NCBI GenBank assembly: GCA_021815405.1
Contig: JAKAGV010000002.1
Coordinates: 124,001 to 188,000, forward strand
Source of the DNA: Bacteroidota bacterium
GTDB lineage: Bacteria > Bacteroidota > Ignavibacteria > Ignavibacteriales > Ignavibacteriaceae
Reading direction: 5' to 3'
Length of the DNA stretch: 64,000 nt
Of this stretch, positions 8,471-14,882 are shown piece after piece. Position numbers and translations under genes: made by a program. Under the pieces are notes generated by a model that was given only the letters and a program-made list of their open reading frames with translations, had not been told where the DNA came from and ran no database searches. How positions within the stretch are numbered: position 1 is the stretch's first letter; each line of letters starts with the position of its first letter.

Positions 8471-9606
8471 GGTATTACCTGATTGATCGAATTTGTTATT
8501 GTAGTTATCCCATCATTCATAGATAAAGAAGTAAACCGGGGCACATAATTGGACCCGCAAATTATATCCGTATTTAATCCATTTACTGTTAAACTTGCTA
8601 GGTTTAATTTCCTTACTCCGGCCGCATTTATAATAATATCAAGTATATCCTGATATTTTATAGTTGCCCCAAAACCGAAGTTATTCATTATATAATTTGC
8701 TATCTGATTTGCAATATCTGTATATATTGTGCTCTGTAGTATTGTTGTATCTCTTTCATAGTCAAATGCAACCACAATTCCCTGTATTCCTGCATTTAAG
8801 CAGCTTACCGGCATAAGCGCCCTCTGCTTATCATAAATTACGCTTGCTATGTTTGTTAAATCTGTATTTGAAAAGGATGCAAAGCTGCTTTTAATTAAAT
8901 ATATTTTCGTCCCTAGGTTCACGTTATCATATGTTGCTAGCGCCGTATATACCGTGTTGTCTGCCGCTTGTGCCAAAGCCTCATAAAATGCCTGCGTACC
9001 CTGGCTCAGCGTGGCTATGTAATTCATAATCCTCTGCCTGAATTGATCGTCTGTCTCTGCGTCACTGCCTCCGCTGCTGGGAAATGGATTAGTAACGGTT
9101 ACTCCCGCAATCGGCGTTTGAAATTGTGTTAATTCTCCCACTCCGGCTTTTGTTTTATTTCCTGAGTTAATACTTTCCGCAATTACAATATCTCCTATGC
9201 TCGGCGCTGTCATCGGCTCTTGTATGTTCGGGTTTGCCGTTCCTATTGTTATAGCTGCCGTTGTTTGATACTGTGTTCCCGTTTGGTTTGATTTAACGAT
9301 TGTATTTATCGGTATTACCGTTCCAATTGTTCCCGTAAATAGCAATACCGCCGAACTCTGCGCCGCTCCCCTCCTCGTTAATCCCAGCCTGGCGCCTAGG
9401 TTATCCAAATCATTACCCTGTGATGTATCTACAAACGCTTTTCTCCCTGCCTGTGTAAGGTCATTCCATATTTCAGCAAGTATATTGCTGTTTGCAAATA
9501 ACATTCCCCGCGCTGTCCCGTCTATGCCGGTATATGTTATTTTATCCTGCGCTGCTATAAAGTCAGCAATTAAATCAGCTAATATTTGTCCCTGCGTCTT
9601 TATCAA
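8467..9606 (-). CDS. Baseplate J-like protein (379 aa)
   Basis: Carries features of baseplate J/gp47: an N-terminal helical region (GMLFANSNILAEIWNDL, GNDLDNLGARLGLTRRGA), a beta region around GTVIPINTIVKSNQTGTQYQT, and the conserved GGSDAETDDQFRQRIMNYI segment about residues 179-197. J proteins form the wedge ring that triggers sheath contraction. It is the strongest marker of a contractile-tail phage in this operon. It overlaps the genes on both sides by 4 nt, so the wedge proteins are translationally coupled. Confidence 0.9.
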   Translation of the reverse strand: MIKTQGQILADLIADFIAAQDKITYTGIDGTARGMLFANSNILAEIWNDLTQAGRKAFVDTSQGNDLDNLGARLGLTRRGAAQSSAVLLFTGTIGTVIPINTIVKSNQTGTQYQTTAAITIGTANPNIQEPMTAPSIGDIVIAESINSGNKTKAGVGELTQFQTPIAGVTVTNPFPSSGGSDAETDDQFRQRIMNYIATLSQGTQAFYEALAQAADNTVYTALATYDNVNLGTKIYLIKSSFASFSNTDLTNIASVIYDKQRALMPVSCLNAGIQGIVVAFDYERDTTILQSTIYTDIANQIANYIMNNFGFGATIKYQDILDIIINAAGVRKLNLASLTVNGLNTDIICGSNYVPRFTSLSMNDGITTITNSINQVIP

Positions 9607-10397
9607 CTTGCTATACTCAAATTTTTATTATTTATTGCAGTGATCTGGCATGTAATATTTATTGCATTTCCCTTCCTTGTGAATTGCAAATCATCAATGC
9701 TTGCTATCCTGCTGTCTTGCGCCAAACTGTTTTCTATCTCCTTTATGTAAAGTGCATTTGTTAAATCATTCGGGATCTCCGAACCAACCAAAGGCGATAA
9801 ACCAAAATCGCTTACCAAAGGATAATCCCCCTGCTTCGTCTGCGTTCTGTTATTTATTCCCTGAGCCAATGTATCTTCCGGCGAAAGTGCAATTAAATCT
9901 CCATTTGTATCTACAGCTAAAGTATTTGGTAAGTCTGAACCAAATACTAAGCTTCCGCTCTGATCTCCGTAACTTGGAATATTATCATAAATCTGATTTA
10001 ATCCCTGGCTCGGGTCAATATCAACTTTAAGCTGTAATCCCGCCGTAAAATCCGCCGTTGTTATATTATTTTTATTCAAAACATCATCTAGGCTTACGCC
10101 ATATTGTTGAACTATACTAAATGGTGTTTCATAGTCTTTTACTGTGTGAATAATTTCAACCTTTTTTCCAGTTGATGAAGTTGCCTGCAAAGCAAAACCT
10201 TCTTTGCTTAGTCTTAAAAATTTATTAGCGTTCTGAAGCCGTATAATGTTTCTTCTAAATGTTGTTAGTCTTATTAGTATATCGGAGTAATTAGTTGTAT
10301 CAAACTCATCCGTCATTGCTGCTTGCGCCGCTGCAATCGCTTGATCCACGTTATCTAGTGCTGTATTAAGGTTATTATAAAAATCGCTCGCCGTCAT
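9603..10397 (-). CDS. LysM-like plus gp25/GPW-like baseplate wedge protein (264 aa)
   Basis: Residues about 80-130 form a LysM-like repeat (KDYETPFSIVQQYGVSLDDVL), which in tail proteins often aids peptidoglycan contact or hub assembly. Residues about 190-264 match the gp25/W lysozyme-like wedge fold: SDFGLSPLVGSEIP, then ALYIKEIENSLAQDSRIASI and a final beta strand INITCQITAI. The N-terminus is helical. It lies just upstream of the J gene, the expected W-J order. LysM and gp25 fused in one chain is uncommon but known in tailed phages. Confidence 0.65.
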   Translation of the reverse strand: MTASDFYNNLNTALDNVDQAIAAAQAAMTDEFDTTNYSDILIRLTTFRRNIIRLQNANKFLRLSKEGFALQATSSTGKKVEIIHTVKDYETPFSIVQQYGVSLDDVLNKNNITTADFTAGLQLKVDIDPSQGLNQIYDNIPSYGDQSGSLVFGSDLPNTLAVDTNGDLIALSPEDTLAQGINNRTQTKQGDYPLVSDFGLSPLVGSEIPNDLTNALYIKEIENSLAQDSRIASIDDLQFTRKGNAINITCQITAINNKNLSIAS

Positions 10398-11158
10398 TAA
10401 AATATACTCGCTACATTCTGATAAACTTGCTGTGCTTCGTTCGATATTCCTGCTACGAATTCTTTTGCATCATTCACCAAATTAACCGCGGTTTGCAGCC
10501 CATCATAGGGCAGTGCTGCAATAGATAAATATGGGTCAGCTTCTGAAAGTATCCCGTTTACATCCGTAATAGCCTGGTCCACATATCCCCCCGGCGCAAA
10601 TACAGAGGTTAAGGACGCCAACATCAAATCCTTAGTCTGTGCCTTTATTAAATCCCCTATAATTATAAAATCCATTGAATAGTTAGGCAGTACGCTGTTT
10701 TGCTGTGCATCTCCGCGTATATTCCAGCTTGATATGTTAATGCTGCCATATTTTTGGAACCACATGTCATAGTAATTGCAAGCATAAACAAATCTTTGTG
10801 TATCGTTCGGCTGTGAGCTTTCTTTTGAAAGTTTTACAATATTATCCTGGAATGCCTTTAGTCTCTGCCACCCCGTCATAAAACTTCCGTTTATCAGTCT
10901 TGCCTGATATCCAAACGTCCCTCTTATCGAACATCTCTCCGGTGAGAATTTTAGTTTATTTACAAATACACTGGAATCTGATTGTGTAATTGCATCCCTT
11001 GAAATTAATCTGTAATCAAAAGTAGAGGGTATTACCGCCAAAAACTCTACATCTACCTGCTGCGCCCTATAATTCTGCTGTAAATAGGCATTCAAATCGA
11101 TCTTCACTAATTCAAACACAATATAATTTAACTGTGGAACTGTTAACCGGTTTATCAT
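10397..11158 (-). CDS. Baseplate/tail structural protein of unknown family (253 aa)
   Basis: No recognised domain. The sequence is mixed alpha/beta with PERCSIRGTFGYQARLINGS in the middle and a helical C-terminus ending LVNDAKEFVAGISNEAQQVYQ. It overlaps the gp25-like gene by one base (ATGA-type coupling) and the preceding small gene by 4 nt, so it belongs to the baseplate operon. The role may be gp53/gp48-like (hub-wedge junction or tube initiator); this is inferred from position only. Confidence 0.5.
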   Translation of the reverse strand: MINRLTVPQLNYIVFELVKIDLNAYLQQNYRAQQVDVEFLAVIPSTFDYRLISRDAITQSDSSVFVNKLKFSPERCSIRGTFGYQARLINGSFMTGWQRLKAFQDNIVKLSKESSQPNDTQRFVYACNYYDMWFQKYGSINISSWNIRGDAQQNSVLPNYSMDFIIIGDLIKAQTKDLMLASLTSVFAPGGYVDQAITDVNGILSEADPYLSIAALPYDGLQTAVNLVNDAKEFVAGISNEAQQVYQNVASIF

Positions 11159-11412
11159 GATATCGTTCCCCCCGTCGCCGCTCCTGCGGTTAAGTTTCCG
11201 TTTGCTGGCGTTCCTCCCGTTACCTGTCCTGCGTTAAAATTTACTGTTCCACTTTTAACAAAAGCTTCCATTGCGCTTGCTAAAGCCCCCGCCAAAGTAT
11301 CAACTTGATCCTTCGCCGCCTGTAATGCTGCCTGATCCGCATTCGGATTGTTTAAATTCGCCGTATATGCTGATTTTATTGCTTCTTTTAATGCTGTAGT
11401 GTCTAATGCCAT
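11155..11412 (-). CDS. Small baseplate-operon protein, first gene after a late promoter (85 aa)
   Basis: The N-terminal 50 residues are helical (TTALKEAIKSAYTANLNNPNADQAALQAAKDQ) and the tail is Gly/Thr/Ala-rich and flexible. The LKEAIKxAY...A.A.EAFVKSG pattern recurs in small virion proteins near spike genes, but I cannot name a family. It is the promoter-proximal gene of the baseplate unit: the conserved late element lies at 11474-11492 and its -10-like box at 11445-11454. It is separated from the spike/hub genes by the accessory island. Confidence 0.5.
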   Translation of the reverse strand: MALDTTALKEAIKSAYTANLNNPNADQAALQAAKDQVDTLAGALASAMEAFVKSGTVNFNAGQVTGGTPANGNLTAGAATGGTIS

Positions 11413-11441
11413 GATACAAGTGGAAATACTTCGTTAATACA

Positions 11442-11492
11442 ATGGCATAATTAAAAAAGATTAGGTTGTTGGTAGGTTTGAGTTTTGCAAAA
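11442..11492 (-). promoter_or_regulatory. Late promoter P4, upstream of baseplate genes
   Basis: Minus strand: palindromic TTTTGCAAAA overlapping TCAAACCT (11474-11492), then 19 bp to a TTAATTATGC box at 11445-11454. The layout matches the three sites at 24160-24208, 35466-35516 and 57876-57922. Confidence 0.6.
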
Positions 11493-11517
11493 AGGAAAAG
11501 AGTAAAAAAAATGCGTG

Positions 11518-11590
11518 AGCCCTCGGTGGGATTTGAACCCATATCTCACGCTTCGGCAAAGCGTTGCACTATCCATTGTGCTACGAGGGC
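11518..11590 (-). tRNA. tRNA-Gly(GCC), prophage-encoded
   Basis: On the minus strand a full cloverleaf is visible: acceptor GCCCTCG/CGAGGGC, D stem GCAC/GTGC, anticodon stem ACGCT/AGCGT with loop TTGCCGA (anticodon GCC), and a T arm with TTCAAAT. The T stem has one mismatch. The discriminator base is T, as is usual for bacterial tRNA-Gly. CCA is not encoded. It sits between a late promoter and the TnpB/array unit inside the tail operon, so it is a phage passenger and not a host locus. Confidence 0.9.
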
Positions 11591-11660
11591 AAACAGTTAG
11601 AAGCTAAGATTTCATCATATCCGCCTACACTGTTTTTCGCTTTGCCGCCCCAAAACTATA

Positions 11661-11692
11661 AAAAAAGCGGATAATTAAAAAATTATCCGCTT
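11661..11692 (-). terminator. Strong intrinsic terminator of the tnpB/array unit
   Basis: A perfect 11-bp stem (agcggataatt at 11666-11676 with aattatccgct at 11681-11691) around a 4-nt A loop is followed on the minus strand by a T7 run. It closes the unit that starts upstream of tnpB and includes the repeats. The symmetric A/T flanks could make it bidirectional. Confidence 0.8.
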
Positions 11693-11721
11693 AAATATAC
11701 CTCCAGCACTTTGGGATATAT

Positions 11722-11737
11722 AACGCTTTGCCGAAGC
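11722..11737 (+). repeat. Inverted copy of the tRNA-Gly anticodon arm
   Basis: Sixteen bases (aacgctttgccgaagc) match the anticodon stem-loop of the tRNA at 11518-11590 exactly but on the other strand. A transcript of tnpB and the array reading toward the terminator would therefore carry antisense to the phage's own tRNA-Gly anticodon arm. Confidence 0.6.
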
Positions 11738-11780
11738 ATTCTAAATATACAAAAAAATATTTATATACCAAAAGTCTACT

Positions 11781-11948
11781 TGCTGTTTTTTGCTTTCAAG
11801 TTGTATTTATGAACATCAAGTCCATCCTTTGATGTGGTTGTCTCTGTGCTGTTTCTTGCTTTCAAATTGTATTCATGAACATCATGCTGCAGAATAACTC
11901 AGGAGAGACGTTGCTGTTTCTTGCTTCCAAATTGTATTCATGAACATC
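11781..11948 (-). CRISPR. Mini CRISPR-like array: three 37-bp repeats, two spacers
   Basis: Repeats at 11781-11817, 11847-11883 and 11912-11948 begin tgctgttt and end gaacatc on the plus strand. The inner two differ at one base. The copy farthest from tnpB differs at three, as leader-distal CRISPR repeats often do. Spacers at 11818-11846 (29 nt) and 11884-11911 (28 nt) are unrelated to each other. The tnpB stop codon lies inside the proximal repeat, so gene and array are fused and co-oriented on the minus strand, ending at the terminator at 11661-11692. No Cas1/Cas2 is in the window. Alternatives are a tandemly repeated omega-RNA right end of an IS605 element, or iterons. Confidence 0.65.
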
Positions 11949-13125
11949 CCATTTGAAATGCGCTTGACACTTCTACGCCCAGACCAGTGTCTGCAAGCTC
12001 GGTGTCCTCTTCGGTGACAGCCCATCCGGTTTTATTTAAAGCAAATTCTTTTATATTTATGGCTGCATTCAAATCTCTGTCAAGTTTTGCCCCGCATTGG
12101 GTGCATTCCCATTCTCTATCACTTAGTTGTAGATCGGCATTTTTCCCTCCGCATACTGAACACGTCTTGCTGCTCGGTTCAAATGTTCCTATCTCAATTA
12201 GATTTTTTCCGCGCCATTCACACTTATATTTAAGGTAAGTCCCAAACATTCCCCACCCCGCATCCGAAATGCTTCGCGCAAGGTGTTTGTTTTTTACCAT
12301 ATTTTTTATTTTCAGATCTTCTATACATACAGTATTATATTGCTTGGTTATCGCGTCTGATACTTTGTGTAAATAGTCTGATCTTTGATTACTTATTCTC
12401 TCATGGACCTTCGCTATTTTTCTTTGCCATCTCTTTCGCCTGTTGCTTCCTTTCTTCTTTCTTTTAAATTTTCTCTGCATCCATTTTAATCTATGCAGTG
12501 ACTTATCTGAAAATTTTAAGTTTTCTATTTTCCTGCCGTCGCTTAGCGTTGCAAATGTTTTGATTCCCACATCGATACCAACCGCCGTTTCTTCTTTTAT
12601 CGGCAGCTTATCCGGTAGCGGCTTATGGTCGTCCACTAATATTGACGCAAAATATTTGTTCGTTGGTGTCCGGCTTATTGTTACTGTTTTTATTGTGCCG
12701 GTAAATTCTCTCCTTAAAATTATTTTTATTCCTTCTTTAAACTTCGGAAGGTATAGTCTTGCTTTTTCAAAATCTAATTTTACGTGTTGTGGACATTGAT
12801 AGGATTGGAAATTATCTCTTTTTGATTTGTACCTCGGGAAACCCTCTTTGGTTCTGAAAAAATTCTTGTATGCCGTGTCTAGGTTCTTTAATGCTGATTG
12901 TAACGATTGTGCGTTGATTTCGTTTAGCCATTCAAATTCTTGTTTAAGCTCTACTAATTGGCCCGTCAATTCAAATCGGGATAAATTTTTCTTGTCTCTT
13001 TGGTAAGCCAATTGCTTGGCTTCTAGTCCAAGATTATATATTAATCTGCATGCACCGAAATGTTTTTCGATTAAAACCTTCTGCGCTTCAGTAGGATATA
13101 AACGGTATTTGTATGCTTTTAAAAT
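11938..13125 (-). CDS. tnpB: TnpB-like RNA-guided RuvC nuclease (about 395 aa)
   Basis: Full-length TnpB/Cas12-type protein. The conserved N-terminus is present (KAYKYRLYPTEAQK, HFGACRLIYNLGL) but begins at an ATT (13125), since an in-frame TAA lies 12 nt upstream and no ATG/GTG is available; the first TTG (13011) would lose 38 conserved residues. The RuvC triad is intact: Asp185 in GIDVGIKT, Glu269 in CIEDLKIKN, Asp351 in DRDLNAAINI. The zinc finger cysteines are 322, 325, 341 and 344. TnpB proteins are omega-RNA-guided DNA nucleases. No TnpA transposase is nearby, the 3' end runs into a CRISPR-like array, and the phage AATTAACATAT motif lies upstream, which suggests a resident effector and not a recent insertion. 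Confidence 0.9.
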   Translation of the reverse strand: MLKAYKYRLYPTEAQKVLIEKHFGACRLIYNLGLEAKQLAYQRDKKNLSRFELTGQLVELKQEFEWLNEINAQSLQSALKNLDTAYKNFFRTKEGFPRYKSKRDNFQSYQCPQHVKLDFEKARLYLPKFKEGIKIILRREFTGTIKTVTISRTPTNKYFASILVDDHKPLPDKLPIKEETAVGIDVGIKTFATLSDGRKIENLKFSDKSLHRLKWMQRKFKRKKKGSNRRKRWQRKIAKVHERISNQRSDYLHKVSDAITKQYNTVCIEDLKIKNMVKNKHLARSISDAGWGMFGTYLKYKCEWRGKNLIEIGTFEPSSKTCSVCGGKNADLQLSDREWECTQCGAKLDRDLNAAINIKEFALNKTGWAVTEEDTELADTGLGVEVSSAFQMGCS

Positions 13126-13161
13126 AAAATTTGCTTCTTAATTTAACATATCATATCTTTA

Positions 13162-13172
13162 ATATGTTAATT
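13162..13172 (-). promoter_or_regulatory. AATTAACATAT motif upstream of tnpB
   Basis: Minus-strand AATTAACATATTAAAG, 36 nt before the ATT start, followed by an ATATGTTAA that forms an inverted repeat with it. The surrounding 13126-13245 has no coding content. Confidence 0.5.
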
Positions 13173-13245
13173 TATGTAATTCATTTTAAACTTGCAATAG
13201 GAGTTGCTTTTTTCCTTTTATTTTTTTAGGTTAATGGCGTCAAAA

Positions 13246-13390
13246 GTCATTAATCTAAAGGCGCTCACCATTGCGATAAATGGTCGTTTTGTTTTAAAAC
13301 AAAATGCCGAGTTCCCGAATTCCGCGAGGGTCGGGGCGTTCCTTTAGAACGTTGACAAACTCGGCTTTTTTAATGTCATTAATCTAAAGG
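13246..13390 (+). ncRNA. Structured leader RNA with branched terminator, flanked by 16-bp direct repeats
   Basis: A 16-bp direct repeat (gtcattaatctaaagg) occurs at 13246-13261 and 13375-13390; the second copy provides the ribosome-binding site of the next gene. Between them lie a hairpin ACCATT/AATGGT, an 18-bp perfect palindrome (ttttgttttaaaacaaaa), and a three-way element. Its closing stem is GCCGAGTT 13306-13313 with AACTCGGC 13358-13365, its inner stems are CCCGA/TCGGG and CGTTC/GAACG, and a T6 tract follows. It could be an attenuator or riboswitch for the 81-aa gene, or a small RNA. I see no convincing anti-repeat to the CRISPR-like repeat. Confidence 0.5.
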
Positions 13391-13397
13391 AGGCTAT

Positions 13398-13643
13398 ATG
13401 CCAAAACCCAAGGTTCATCCGCTCGAAGAATGGCTTCGCCAATTCTGTCCTTCTCTTTTTACCGCTTTTATTGGTATTAATTATCAAAGTTGTGAAAAAC
13501 TTTGTGATATATACTCTGATCGCCTTGAAGAGTTAATTAAAAACTTCGTTGATCTTGATACTAGCATCGTTCAAGAAAAGATACAACGATTGGAAATAGA
13601 AAAACAAAGTCTTCTTGCTGAACTGCAACCTTTCAATAAGTAA
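13398..13643 (+). CDS. Small unknown protein of the accessory island (81 aa)
   Basis: Plus strand against the surrounding late genes, with an excellent AAAGGAGG ribosome-binding site and its own terminator. Helical; the C-terminal half is a charged coiled coil (SIVQEKIQRLEIEKQSLLAEL), the N-terminal half holds CPSLFTAFIGINYQSCEKLCDIY with three cysteines. Not recognised. The position behind a structured leader suggests a morón-type gene expressed in the lysogen. Confidence 0.65.
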   Translation: MPKPKVHPLEEWLRQFCPSLFTAFIGINYQSCEKLCDIYSDRLEELIKNFVDLDTSIVQEKIQRLEIEKQSLLAELQPFNK

Positions 13644-13653
13644 ATTCTTTCCA

Positions 13654-13676
13654 GCCGCCTTTGGGCGGCTTTTTAT
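13654..13676 (+). terminator. Intrinsic terminator after the 81-aa gene
   Basis: Stem agccgcc / gggcggct with a 2-3-nt loop, followed by T5. Confidence 0.85.
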
Positions 13677-13721
13677 TTTAATATTTATTTTATTAAGTTT
13701 GGAAAAATTTTAGGAAGTAAA

Positions 13722-14048
13722 ATGCTTATTCAATGTCAAGAATGTGGACGAAAAATAAGTGATCAAGCAAAATTTTGTCCTCATTGTGGTGCCGGTGTCT
13801 CAATTGCTAGGGGCTTTTCGGAAACCAAAAGAATGGCTGGAATTATTGTGGGTGTAATTATTGGTATTACCGGCTTAGTGATCTTTATTCATACACTTGA
13901 TCCAACGCCTATTTCCACCTTTGCAGGTATTCAATACCAAAAAGAATTAAGCGATAAAATAAATCAACTACAAATCTTTGCGGTATTAATTTTCTGTGTG
14001 GGAATAGCGATGACAGTTTACTTTAATAGAAGTAATATCAAAAAATAA
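13722..14048 (+). CDS. Zinc-ribbon membrane protein (108 aa)
   Basis: An N-terminal zinc ribbon of the C-x2-C...C-x2-C type (QCQECGRKISDQAKFCPHCG) is followed by two membrane helices (GIIVGVIIGITGLVIFIHTL and IFAVLIFCVGIAMTVYF). This architecture is common in small bacterial membrane proteins of unknown role. RBS AGGAAG precedes the ATG. It ends one base before the convergent spike gene, so the island is inserted precisely between the spike and baseplate genes. It may be a surface or exclusion factor expressed in the lysogen. Confidence 0.7.
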   Translation: MLIQCQECGRKISDQAKFCPHCGAGVSIARGFSETKRMAGIIVGVIIGITGLVIFIHTLDPTPISTFAGIQYQKELSDKINQLQIFAVLIFCVGIAMTVYFNRSNIKK

Positions 14049-14882
14049 TCATTGCAAATCCATGAAATCATTTAATCTTGTCGTGATTTCATCAAAGGCC
14101 GCTTTATTTAACGGCGGCGAAACCACATCTCCCCCCGGAGTAATCCACGTAGCTGTATTTATTGCCGTAATTAAATCCACAAGTATTTTTTTTAGGGTTT
14201 CTCCTGAATTGTTTTGCAAGCTTAATTTTTCAGCTTGTAGATTCATTATTGCACTACCGGAAGTATTGTCAAGCAATATCTGCGCTATCTGATTGCCTTC
14301 GTCATCCACTTGTTGCAAATTTAATTTTCCGTTTAATTGCAAAATCAGGTTTCCATTTGCCTGCGATTGGTCTCCTTTGAGTAGTAGTGTAATATTCCCA
14401 TTATTATTTTTTCCCTTTAAAGTAATTATTAAATTTCCTTGCCCATCCTCACTTACCAAATAGTATCGGTTGTCGTTATTTCTAGCAATATTTTTTTCAA
14501 TCAATGATTTATAGTTTTTTGTATCGAAATTTAACTTCGCGTCTTTATTAAAAAGTACCACCGAAGTAAGTGCCCCGAATACCACTATGTTCGCGTCAAA
14601 ACTATCCACAAACGAATACAGAATATTCGCGCCAAATTCCTTTATCGAATAATCCGGATTTATGTAATAAGGTTTCGGCAGCCTTTTTTCTCCGTTGTCT
14701 ATGTCAAATTCTGTGGTTAACAATGCCACTCTTGAAACATCATGAACTTTCTGATAAGCATCGCAAAACTTTAATTCATCAATGCCGTTCCCTTCAAAAT
14801 AGGCAAAATAACCAATCTCAAGGTTTAATTTGATATCCTTGAAATTTTTAAAATTAAATGTTGGTTGAAATCCTTCTATCAT
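14049..14882 (-). CDS. Baseplate spike protein, gpV-like (277 aa)
   Basis: Residues about 145-225 contain a run of short repeats of the kind G-N-L-x-L-x-L-x-G (NLIITLKGKNNNGNITLLLKG, NGNLILQLNGKLNL) that form the triple-stranded beta-helix of gpV/gp5C needles. The C-terminus (TWITPGGDVVSPPLNKAAFDEI) resembles the tip region of such spikes. The gene overlaps the hub gene by 4 nt. It forms the membrane-piercing tip under the hub. No metal-binding H-x-H tip is visible, so a PAAR-type cap may be absent or separate. Confidence 0.7.
   Translation of the reverse strand: MIEGFQPTFNFKNFKDIKLNLEIGYFAYFEGNGIDELKFCDAYQKVHDVSRVALLTTEFDIDNGEKRLPKPYYINPDYSIKEFGANILYSFVDSFDANIVVFGALTSVVLFNKDAKLNFDTKNYKSLIEKNIARNNDNRYYLVSEDGQGNLIITLKGKNNNGNITLLLKGDQSQANGNLILQLNGKLNLQQVDDEGNQIAQILLDNTSGSAIMNLQAEKLSLQNNSGETLKKILVDLITAINTATWITPGGDVVSPPLNKAAFDEITTRLNDFMDLQ

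Noticed and set aside
2197..11412. Diversity-generating retroelement in the tail-fibre region
   Set aside because: Looked for because of the fibre genes; no reverse transcriptase or template/variable repeat pair was seen.
11781..11948. Replication iterons instead of CRISPR repeats
   Set aside because: Three direct repeats can be iterons, but these are 37 bp with unique 28-29-nt spacers, overlap the end of a TnpB gene, lack an adjacent replication initiator and are followed by a terminator. Kept as an alternative only.
11938..13125. Ordinary recently inserted IS200/IS605 element
   Set aside because: No TnpA gene, no second copy in the window, an upstream motif shared with phage genes, and repeats at the 3' end not expected of a simple insertion. 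Cannot be fully excluded without database comparison.
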